Shown: positions 38,774-49,500 of the stretch, in pieces | Numbering within the stretch: position 1 is the first letter of the stretch | Layout of the letters: each line of letters starts with the position of its first letter | Assembly (NCBI RefSeq): GCF_964340395.1 | Contig: NC_135550.1 | Coordinates: 15,264,408-15,328,407 of the forward strand | Reading direction: 5' to 3' | Origin: Glandiceps talaboti | Taxonomy: Eukaryota; Hemichordata; Enteropneusta; Spengelidae | DNA length: 64,000 nucleotides | The notes under the pieces: generated by a model | Seen by the model: only the letters and a program-made list of their open reading frames with translations | Database searches by the model: none | What the model was told of the DNA's origin: nothing | Position numbers and translations under genes: made by a program

Positions 38774-41700
38774 TCATCTCCTTCTTTGCCTTCGTCGTCT
38801 ATTCCCCATGTCAGGATTGAAGCCTTCCGGGTTCTGTCCATGGAATGGATTCCATGGACCAGGTGGTGGGCCTCCTTGTAAACCAAAATTGAATCCCTGA
38901 GCTGCAACTTGTATACCAGGAGCATTAAAAGCCATTTGCTGGGCTCCACCTGCACCGAAGGCTGGCATTTGGAACATCGGATGATGTAGGTGAGGGGGTG
39001 GCATTGGGGGCACTGGTGGGATGGGGGGAATAGGTGGCACTTGAAAGTTAATAAATGCACCTGGTGCGTATGGATTCGGAAATGGAATCCCATGATTGGG
39101 TGCTGTTTGCAAATCTGAAAAAAAGAAACAGATAATGTCTATTATATCCTTTGTTCTTGACTTTACAGCCAAGGTTTTTTTTTATGTGCTTAATGTACTT
39201 TGATAACATTGCTATCTGAAAGCTCTGTTAAGAACACCTCTTGAAAGGTGAAGCATAATCCTGATAATGAAATATCTTTAATTACAAGGAATACCTGGTA
39301 GTAGAATTTTCCACAGTTTGACTTTGTTGTTTTTACTTCAGTTGTCGCCTCAACAGAGATTTAAATATCACTGTATCAGATTATCATATACAAAACAATG
39401 TGATCATAGTGAATGCTTATTCATTTAGACACCCCTACGAATATCCAAATCAAATTTTCAGACCAATCCACTCAGTAGTCACCCCCACTCCTGCAAAGTT
39501 CTTGTGAGCTACAACTTGTAATAAGACCAACATTTCTGACCAGCCATTTTTGTACACAAAAGTTATTTACACAAACACAAACACAAACACAAACACAAAC
39601 ACACACACTCACACACACACACTTAACTATGCCTATAAACAGAGTAGTGAAGGACTAACTGAACAAATACTGTCATATTATGAAGTAGATACTAACTATT
39701 TTGTACATCTTTAAGTGGATCATATTTCAGATCTACATCTCCTTCAGGATTGTCTTTACTGTACACTTCTTTGGCTTTCACTCCAGCTGTGGCTACTTCA
39801 TTCAAATGATATGTTCTATGATCAATGTTTAGAGTTGGAGGGCATCTGAAAAAACAACAAACAAATAGATCGGTGTATTTAACTTAAAATTTGCAAAACC
39901 CGGGTAATAGAGGGAGAAATCTTGTATAAGTTGTGTAATGTGTGAATGTATGTTCCTTATCACACTACTCAAGTAGTAATAGAAGGAATGGTAACAGTGG
40001 TACTATATTATTATGATAGTATTATAAGTGTTATAGATTGGGCGTTAGAGATTCTCAATTACGTGTACAACATGAAAACTGAAACAAACTGGACCAGTTC
40101 TATTGGCATTTCTTTCTCAAACCATTGCACAGTTGCTCTGATGAAACTGTGCGCAGTATGACCACATACAAGTACGCAAATCTGTAGTCATTTACGAATA
40201 GCAAGATCCTAGCCAGCACAGACCCAAAACTGGCCAAAACTCCAGGTATATAAACATACCTTTAGATCCAATACATTAAAAGATTCATTACTGTTAGCAC
40301 TCCACATAGTTGTCGCTTATGTTAGCAATGGGGAGCACTAATGATGACAAATCTTTTGTTTTAAAGATCTGGTGTATATTCATATATCATATATTTGATA
40401 AATTGTGAACTTACTGTCCTGGTGCTGTGCCAAAATGTTCATATCCCTTGATGGGTTGTCGACAAATGTAACACATGGATGCACCACATTCACATGTCAT
40501 TTTGTTACAACCATCTTCTTTGAAGAACTTCTTCTTACATTTCCAGCATGTTCTTAACATAGCTTCTGTCATTTGGTTTTCTATGAAAGTCCTTTTCTTG
40601 GTTTCGTTTTCTTTCTCCACTTCTTCACAACGGAGTGGGACATGGTTTAGTTCTTTACATAACCTGCAATGAAACCATGCTAACTCTTTATAGTGGCGTT
40701 TGCCATATCAACTTTCATTTTAAGCATTCATCTACGGATTCATTTATGTCTTAATTGAAGTTTTTGTCCTAAATCTGATGAACAGAGACATGAAAATCAA
40801 GCAGTGTTTCTTTCCAACATGGAAATGTCCTACATGAAGAGGACCATATGCAAATGTTGAAAATTGGTACTACAATATCACCTATATGTTAACTCCCATT
40901 TTCATCTCTTTGGGAAATTGTTGGCGCGAGCCTGTAAGTTACCGTCCACATCAGTATATACAGAGAAATGTCACTTCACCAAGTGACTTGACATGGTTGA
41001 GTATTCCAGAAATTTGCAAACTCTTATGATGAGATTTCGTAAAATGCACTCGAATAAACCATTTAAACCATTGGGATGCTTATCGCATACTCAGCATTAG
41101 GCAAATTATTCATGAACTTGAACTTGAATATTTGTGAGGGTACCGAGTACACAAAGAAGAGGTTGCAAAGAGGTGGACAAGAAAGCCTGCTAACTAACAA
41201 CATGTACCTATAAACAGTAGAGTCAATGATGCACCTAACAACAGCATGTGTCAATGTACACCTTTAAATTTTGGAATTATAAGAAGGTGCTGGGACAGGA
41301 AGTATCTCACACACAAGGTCATGACCCTTGATAAGCTGTTGTGTTTACAAGGACCCGATTTCACGGCTATGCACTACACTTTAATTAAACTGTGCTGTCT
41401 TGCATGACACTACACTTACCTGCAGGACTCCTTCAAACAATCTGTATTCAAACACTTGAATACCTTATCCTCGGGATTATCCATAATAGTGGCAAAGCTA
41501 CAAAACGGACACGTTTCTAAATTAGGTATGTCAGCTTTACGGATCTCTTCTTCCTGTATTCTTTTGAGTAGGTTGGAGAAGACGGACGGTAGCAATACTT
41601 TCTGTAGCACTGACACACTGAAATGACACTTGCAGTCTGGTGCTAGACATGGGAACTCCACCCGACTTCGACCTATGACCTCTTCTGATGACCTCCTGAC

Positions 41701-44700
41701 ACATTCTTTACAGAACAGGTGGCCATCCTCACATGCTACCATTTCATCAAACAGCAGCTCGTCTTCATAACAACAAACACATACTTGAAGCTCCCGTCGA
41801 GTGCGTGCCCTTTCAACCCGTGCCTGGTGGGCTTGTTTCTTCTCCTCCAGTTTCTCTATTGAAACAAGAACGAAGAATCAGAACAATGAGATGGCTATAC
41901 ATGTAGTTGTGTAGCAATGAAAAATGTAATTGCTAATGTAGTATTGCCACCAATATAGCATTTTAGCTCATGTTAGAGGGTCAAAATAGAGCGAGCATGT
42001 CGACTTATTCTCATACAGACCTATACTAATGCATATGAAGAGCGTAGAATGGAAGTTATGATGTCGACCAAGAAATCAAATGTTCATTTTTTTTTATTAT
42101 ACATCTCGATGGTAATATTCTAGTTCGGATACTGAGAATTCAAAATGTGATGTTAGTATCAGTCATAATTTTGTAATTAGGAATATCCTCAATTTTACTT
42201 CATTGCAACGTAAGTTGTTATTTACATTTTGTGAATGTTTAATGGACAGCAAGAATACTGTTATTTACAGTTGTGTACATTCCGATTCCTATTTCCATTC
42301 TAACTTTTGGAAACACTTTAGGTCGATTCTTTATTAGTGCTTTTTGTACTTTTTAGACTTTAATTTATGGAAGGTTTTCACTTCAGTGTTACATTTTAGT
42401 CTTTTTTCTTTTCTTTTTATTTGTATGGGCCGCTGGCCTGAAATAAAGAATGATAATGATAAAAAAAAACCTCTTAAAGAGTAAAATGCATATTCTCAAA
42501 ACAGACTTTTTGACTAAAAGAGACACATTTTATGAAAGTTACGAACTCACCAAAAATGTCTCCAAAGACAATAAAGAAAGCAAATACAAGGCAGTGTACA
42601 CTATTGTATGCTCTTCAGTGTGCCCTCTCTAGGCCAATTTAATGCAAAATCTATAGTGACGCACCAAAACTTGGTGTTCCCTATCTCTTACTATGTACAT
42701 GTATGTGGTGACTCACAAGAAATGCCAGGTTTTTTTTGAACATTTTGACTCACAACAACAAAATTTGCCTATCATTAGAGGGCACACTGATGCTCTTGCA
42801 TCTCAAAAGTGGTGCTTACTCTAATAAATGTTGGAATCCTAAATCCTTGGCGCTTATTTTTAGATACAGCAAGTTCTGCATTTACATGTACACATAGGCA
42901 GTATGCCTCACTATAGGGATTCACACACACACATTTACAATTGGATACAGGATGGTTACAAGATTTCCTATGGGCGTCCTATGTCAGGATTATTTCAAAA
43001 TGTTTTGAGTTCCCAAAGACAGAAAACTTTTCTGACCCCCCAAAGACCAGTCTTGCTAGAGATACCAGTTGGGAGAGTATTTTATGCCTGAATAATTGGG
43101 GCAAATGCCTGTCTTAGGCTGTCTACCTTGTTGATTTAAAAGAGAATGTATAAGGGGCTAATATTCTTCCACAACATTTATGCACACAGAGTAGCTTCTA
43201 ACTATAGACCCTTGTTATATGTGTAGGATTTACAAAAATGTACATGTATGTTTAAACATCCAACCTGTGGGGGGGGGGGGGGGGTGCTATTATCATACAT
43301 TCGCTACATTTTCTCACCTGTTATTAGGGGCTCATGCTGCATAAAGAGGAGTTCTTTGAAGAACATTTCATCTAAATCTTCAGGCCATGGTTCCATTGCA
43401 GTTCTTGCTTTAAGTCGATACTTCTTTCTGTTATGAAAACCTGGTGAAGGAAGTGAAACAGATGGTAGTGAATGTGAATTCGCATTTGATTAAGTCATCT
43501 CTGTTGACAAAATGCTGTCATTGAAAATCAATATCTTTGATATTTAGATGAATAATGTGTCACTAGTGTGAAATAGGGTATTATATTATACCAGTATATT
43601 GATGGTGGAAATCGAGGGATCTGATTGGTCTAGACATCGAGCTAGCGCGTCTAAAACGAGTGATAATGCACTGCTGGCACGCGTCCAAATTTTGTTCGTC
43701 TACGAGCATTGAGTTGTAGTCCGCCGTGATACTGATAGTGAACTCTTCGAATTGTCAGAGGAGGATTTTCTCTCAATGAGACAATATTTTATGAGAAATT
43801 ATGAAGGAAATTTCGAAAGCAACCCAGTCATCGCGTATTTGTTCAAATCATCGCCTTCTACATGTACTAAGGTCAAGGCGCTAGGCATGCACGAGATCGG
43901 TCGCGGTCCCAGCCTCGGCGCGGCTGGAATGGAAACATTGGTGAGCTGTCCTGTCCTGTCATAAAAATGAAGCAAGTGAAAGAGGTTACACTGGCCGACT
44001 TACCATTAATCTAAATAGAAATTTGTCTGGGATCCTGTCCTAGAGTATCAGTCATCAATCCGAGAGGGAAATCCTCAAACCCGAAAATCTACTGACGTAA
44101 CTTCCAGTAATATAAATACATTGTAAATATCAACCTGCCGCCATGCCTATCGTCTCACTTCACAGAGTCGCGAATTCGGCCGGGAACGATCGAAGCACGC
44201 TGTATTTAATAAACCACTTCAAGTTTATACCTTGAGTCAAACAGGTTGTTTATTCATCACTGTGCACTTTTAATGAGCCGATCAATGTACAGATTATCCC
44301 TAGAAACGACGAGCAGATAAAATAAATCCAGTCGCTGCACGACGTTCACATTAAGGCCAAGATCAGCTGTCTTGAAAAGCAGCGTTATTGTTATGCAAAT
44401 TAGACACAGAGGCGCATATGAAACGAGAAAACGTTAGTTCTTATCTTGTTTCCTATATTTTCAATATACTGGTATAATATAATAGCGATAAACCACCCCC
44501 TGGGGAAGGTATACCACTCGGTTTTGACCAGTGAACTCAATATATGCACTCGCTATCGCTCGTGCATATATTTCGTTCACTGGTCAAAACCTCTTGGTAT
44601 ACCATCCCCAGGGGGTGGTTTATTGCTTAATTATAGCATGTCAAAAGGTATTCAAGTTTGACCAAATATGAATTCTGTATGGTTCAAATGATACCTTGGC

Positions 44701-46802
44701 AATCTCGGCAAAAGCCTTGTATGCAAATGAAGAATATATGCACTTACACTAGTACTTCCCAAACACAAAAGTTTTACATGCAAAATCATACCTTCCAGTA
44801 AATTTCTTTTCAAATAAAATCCTGACATACCTTTGTATTTAGCACCCCTTCGTTGATATTCACACTGTTTCATAAACTCCAGCTGTTGATCTCTCTCCAA
44901 TTCTCTCATGGCAGGCAGAAAATGACTGTTGCGTTTTTTCAGCACAGTCGTTATATAATCCTGAGTTAACATTGGGAATTCATTCATTAGTTTGACAAGA
45001 GAGTGTTTGATATAGTTCTCACTCATTTTCTTCTCTTCGTTGTAGAAATATTGCACAGGATCATCAAACAATCGCAGGAACTCTTCCATTTCAAATTTCC
45101 CATCCATAATTTTTTGCTTCCGTGCAATTTTTTGTTGTTCTTGAAGTACGTCTTTCAGTTTGGGATAGTCATGTTTCTCTAGCATGGCATTGGCGATGTC
45201 ATGAACTCTGTTGTCATTGCCAACCATGCTTTCAAGAGCGTGAAAAATATAATTTGGGTCAGCGTCAGGTATAAGTGATTTCAGCGTCTCAAAGTCTTCT
45301 TCCAACTTAGCAACAATGGGATCAATCAGATGAGATGTACTGGAAGCAGAAGCATCCGCGATATTAGTTGGAGAATTGGCCTTTTCAAGGTTTCGCATTT
45401 CTTCACCATCATCATCATCATCAACAACAATACACGCACCATCCTTCTTGTCGGTGCTTTCATCAGAAACTTTACGTTTCTTGGCAACAATGCCAACAAA
45501 TTCGACATCATCTGTTCCCGAGAGTGTCCTCTTCCTCGCCTCGTCATCATTTGCATTCAGACTATCTCCCACATTGTCTAAATTGAGTAATTCATCAATA
45601 ACAAGAGGAACTCTGTGTGGTTTATCATGGTGAGCTTCGAGATATGCCATGATTTCATTTGGGTCCCGGTAAGGAAATACTTTCGCAACAACTCGTAAGT
45701 CCTCAAAGAGTGGATGCGCCGTGAATGCTAGAAGTTCGGTATGTTCACTATTAGGTTCGGTTTGTATTTCTTGGTGATCATGAACTCCTTGAGGTATGTG
45801 GAGTCCATCATTGACCTCTGACCTTTCTAACGGTTCAAAAGGATCCACATCCATGAGTCCTTCTTTCAAATTGCCTGAATTCACAAAATGATCCACTGTC
45901 ATTTGAATTCTCGTATCCTGATCACCTACATGTTCCAGGACTTCAAATACAACATTCCTGTCTGGAAGGTTGGATAATCCATGGGTTGTTAGCATATCTA
46001 TAACCTTTTCTACATCTGCAAAAACTGAATCGAATTGATAATTTATGTTCGCGTGATTCTCCGCAACATCATTCGTAGTACTGTTTCCATGACAACCACT
46101 TTGCTCCTGTTCTTCAAGTAACTGGTTGGTTACAATGTCTATTCGGTTTGGAAGACTTCTGACGGCTTTAAGTTTGATGTGTATAAGCTCTGTATCAACA
46201 TTTTCAAATATTGCAGCTAACTGTGCAGCATCATATGAGATGGACTGTTCAAGTTTCGGTTGAACTAAGGGGTCGGTTTCATCATCCGCACCCTCTGTGC
46301 TCACCCTGTCAATGTCAGTAGAGTTGCCTTTAGAAGTGTCAATATTTGTATTGGAATTTTCTAAACGAAGCTTTCCATATCCACAGTTACTCGAGTTTAG
46401 CACATTTGAGTTGTTTCTAACTATCTTTTCAGGTGGGGAACAGCATATAGCACTATTATTCGAAGTGTACGGAATATCAACAGCGTGGAGGGGTGACGAC
46501 GGAACAGAATTTGAATCACGGTCGGAGTCGTCAGCCGTATGATTTGGAGGCGAGAATGAATAGGACAATGTCCTTTGTTCATCGTCTACCTGAGTTTCAT
46601 GTAAAAAATCAAGGAACGGATTTGACGCTTGGTTTGTATTGACAGTAGCACCCCTATCGGTTTCATTTTGAAACAGTTCGTTACCGAGCCCTCCACTTTC
46701 CTCATCGCTTTCATCAAGAAGCAAAACAACATTGTCAGGGGACTGGAGGGAGTATTCTAAAGTTGTCGAGTTCTGACTGTCTGACGTTGGAAAACTCGCC
46801 AT
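38774..46802 (-). CDS. RNF216: RNF216 / Triad3 RBR-type E3 ubiquitin ligase (complete)
   Basis: RBR ligase that builds K63-linked chains and regulates innate immune adaptors, autophagy and synaptic proteins in mammals. Six minus-strand exons: 46802-44831, 43440-43318, 41855-41420, 40663-40415, 39845-39697, 39114-38774; all phases agree, 1089 aa (human 866-923). Exon 1 encodes a long acidic, disordered N-terminus with a SUMO-interacting-type motif DNVVLLLDESDEES near residues 23-36. Two more such patches (VEFVGI, CIVVDDDDD) occur further on, then a helical region. Exon 3 holds RING1 (CVCCYEDELLFDEMVACEDG onward) and most of the IBR, exon 4 the end of the IBR and RING2, whose CNKMTCECGASMCYICRQP matches the human CNRMSCRCGAQMCYLC segment with its catalytic Cys. 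The tail is Pro-rich (PPIPPIPPVPPMPPP) and ends RRRRQRRR. ATG 46802 was preferred; an in-frame ATG lies 60 bases upstream. Confidence 0.94.
39570..39624. repeat. (ACACAA)n / (AC)n microsatellite
   Basis: Short array in RNF216 intron 5. Confidence 0.9.
42616..42789. mobile_element. hAT-like MITE with 8-bp target duplication
   Basis: 174-bp element in RNF216 intron 2. Exact 8-bp flanking repeat ATGCTCTT (42608-42615 and 42790-42797). Inverted ends begin CAGTGTGCCCTCT on both sides and continue with a GGCCAATTT / AGGCAAATTT block. No coding capacity. Confidence 0.85.
43579..44484. mobile_element. 906-bp element with perfect 24-bp inverted ends and a coding-like stretch
   Basis: Bases 43579-43602 and 44461-44484 are perfect 24-bp inverted repeats (TATTATATTATACCAG at the outer edge). 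The interior is richer in CpG than the surrounding RNF216 intron 1. It holds a plus-strand open stretch from about 43713 to 43964 with coding-like composition (ELFELSEEDFLSMRQYFM, then NPVIAYLFKSS). I do not recognise the protein. A foldback element abuts the right end. Class of element unknown. Confidence 0.55.
44484..44627. mobile_element. Near-perfect foldback palindrome
   Basis: Arms of about 65 bp (44484-44550 and 44563-44627) share GATAAACCACCCCCTGGGG, GGTATACCA, GGTTTTGACCAGTGAAC and ATATATGCA in inverted order, separated by only about 12 bp. In RNA it would form a long hairpin in RNF216 intron 1. Confidence 0.85.
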
Positions 46803-46917
46803 ATCTACTACAATGGGGTACAAACAGACGTAACTGTTTGATATGCGAAGTGACTGACACAACCATAGAATAAATGCTTACGTTTGCAGTTCATTCCTGG
46901 CAAGTTCTCACTTGTCC
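46803..46917. promoter_or_regulatory. Putative bidirectional promoter region of RNF216
   Basis: Only 115 bp separate the RNF216 ATG from the first plus-strand ATG on the other side. The adjoining DNA is CpG-richer than elsewhere and carries the perfect 12-bp palindrome GACGCATGCGTC (46969-46980), resembling NRF1-type sites of bidirectional promoters. No TATA box seen. Confidence 0.35.
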
Positions 46918-49500
46918 ATGTTCATTCACTCCATTCGCTACGCCCGCGACGAATGCTATAGACTTTACGACGCATGCGTCCTTCAGTTTACTTCCTGGTT
47001 ACAAAGTCTCGTATTCGATTCTCGTGCTTTGCAAGATATTCTTAAAAGTGGAAAAACCCTGCTTTATTTTTCAGAAAGCGTTTTAAAAATATAAAAATGA
47101 TTATTGAATTGTGTTTTGATTTCTCTATTAGAAATTTGCGTGATTCTTGAATTTTGAAGCGACTCGATTTACCGCACTCTAGACGTGGGTGGCGCTCTAT
47201 AATATATGCTTCACACGGAATGATGCACGGAATTGGGAATCACACTTTATTGACATGTTACCATGTGATCACTTTCTTTTTTGAACACCTTCTTATCTAT
47301 TTTGAGTTTTTATTTTCTTACAATGGTTGATGTTTCGTTGATAAAAATGTAACATTTTAAAAACCTTGGATAACAGTTATTGTTTTTGCAGTATTTTGTA
47401 AAGTGTAAGTTTTAAAAAAAGATAACGTGAAGATTATGATGTAAAATTTATCATATTTGTTAAACCCAAAACATAGATCAGAAAGTGTTCAATGATATAA
47501 ATTTCAGTTATTGGGTTATGTGATAAAGAAGAATGAGGAGAAACTCTGTGCATTTATGATATTCTGCTTTCTATCCATCAGTTATACTCAACACAAAACG
47601 GTGCGACCGTGGAACACCGGGTCCGTTGAATATGGTGTTATGTTGAGTCTATCCAGTTTGTAATCCAGACAAAACTTGAAATTCGAGACAGTTATTTTTC
47701 TCAATCACAAAGCTTGTAAACCTATATGTCTAAGTTATTTAACTTGTTTTTTTTCTCTCTATTTCTCTTTCTTAGGGATCACAAAAGATTACAGTTGTCA
47801 TTTTATTCGCTTATTTGGAGTATCAACTGAGTTGTACAATAGTGTAGCCGACTTTTATGAATTACATTCCAGGCGAACTCGACGTGACATCATCTACAAA
47901 CTTCAAAACATATTTCAGGTGAGTTAGAATAATTACCATGTGAATACACTACAAATGATATTTTTCCAACACATTTTATTTTAAATTGTATGAAGTTGGA
48001 GATATCAATTAGTCATGATTTTTTTTCAATGTTTGATTTTAAAACAGGTTAGGAGTAAATGTGCTTGCACCCAGTGTAGTGTAGCCCTCGCGGCCGGCTG
48101 GGCAACTTGATGTAAACAGCGCCCTCCCAGGCCTAGTACTGGAGAATATAACAAAGCTACAGCTACCCATGCTGTACACGAATTTTCGACAGCATACCAA
48201 CGTTTCCTTCCTTTATCAAACTGTCAACTGATGGTATTTTCTAACGCTAATAGTATCTACACATCATAACGCAGAAGTCTTAGTATCAGCTTTAAGCTAT
48301 AAGTACCAAATGTTCAGCAGAACGTATTGTCTACGGCCATACTACGTAGAACACACCGGTTCTCGTCCGATCACCGAAGTTAAGCTGCGTCGGGCGTGGT
48401 TAGTACTTGGATGGGAGACCGCCTGGGAATACCACGTGCCGTAGGCATTTCCTTTTTTTTTTTTTTTTTTTTTACATTTTCATCGCAATCGCATTCATCT
48501 TGTCTTTAAACAGACTATTTTATTTCCATCCTCAAAGTATTTCTCCTACATGCTCAATTTGAATAACTAATCTCATCTTAACGAGCCATTTCAAATGAAC
48601 AATGCCAAGGGGGAGGTCATTTTAATTGACTGGGGCGGGGCGGGGCGGGGTGGTGTTTTGGTGGGGTCCGATTTTGAAAAAGAAACCCCATCACTTAAAG
48701 TGGGGGGGGGGGGTAATTTGGAGACCACCACTTAAAGTTGGGAGTCACTTTGGAAACAAAAAAGATAACCGTATTTGACATTTTGGTGCCAGTGAAATGA
48801 CTCCTGAACAATTGTAATTTGTCAAACTTTTTCTAACGCAGGGGGGGGGGGGATACCCCTCCCCTACCCTGTCCATCGACATTTCCATATATACATGCAC
48901 CATATGAACTATTTAGAAAGTCGACCATTTAGTATTTGATATGCCATCCAACAATGGTTAGTTGTGTATCAGGTTAGGGTTGAGTTGGGATTAGACCGTT
49001 CTCTTTCTTTTCATTTCATCGAATTCACCACAAGGGATATATTGATCAGCAAACACAGCATTTCAGTGTTAAAGATTGATAGTTTTCTAATGTTAATATT
49101 TTTCTACTACAATTTACAGGTCGATAATGATAAGCTATTGCTAAGCAACGCCAGTGTCTCTGGAAATATCGGATCAAAAAGACACATTGTGACGGTACAT
49201 TATGGCCCCAGAAGCAGTCATCTCCTTGACCAACACTTTACGGTCAACCCTTGACATGTTGTATACAGCAGCCACCACCATCAAAATATTCACCTCTACA
49301 AAACCATGGCCGCTCGTAGATGATGACGATGAATTTATATATGCCCAAAAGTCCTGAAATGAGGTTATGAACATTATTGGTATTTAAAGTTTGGCCGACA
49401 TTCTGTTACCATGTTTCAATGCACCAAATGGAAGACCTGTTGTCGAAGAACTTATACCAAAACTAGAAGATTTCATTGCATTGAACGAAAATGAAATAAA
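46918..49500 (+). pseudogene. Unrecognised gene facing RNF216, probably decaying
   Basis: Two spliced exons are supportable: 47776-47918 (begins after a TTTCTTAG acceptor, reads ITKDYSCHFIRLFGVSTELY onward, ends at GTGAGT) and one from 49120 (acceptor TTTACAG, reads VDNDKLLLSNASVSGNIGSK onward), in phase with each other. The frame ends at a TGA at 49252-49254. Coding-like sequence continues in the next frame (from about 49202, MAPEAVISLTNTLRSTLDML) and, after two in-frame stops, to EELIPKLEDFIALNENEIN at a TAA, with AATAAA at 49495-49500. This looks like one frameshift plus two stops in an old coding region, although an unrecognised splice form could also explain it. A CpG-rich first exon with ATG at 46918 is possible but its donor is unclear. 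I do not recognise the family. Confidence 0.35.
48329..48447 (+). rRNA. 5S ribosomal RNA gene (single copy)
   Basis: About 119 bp matching metazoan 5S rRNA from GTCTACGGCCATAC to GCCGTAGGC. Internal control regions are intact: the A-box region GAAGTTAAGC and the C-box TACTTGGATGGGAGACCGCC. A long T run from 48453 serves as pol III terminator. Helix I pairs (GTCTACGGC with GCCGTAGGC). A variant CGTGG..CCACG pair in helix IV/V is compensated on both sides, so the fold is kept. No neighbouring 5S copy in the window. It lies in the intron of the weak gene above, same strand. It could be active or a recently dispersed orphan copy. Confidence 0.92.
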
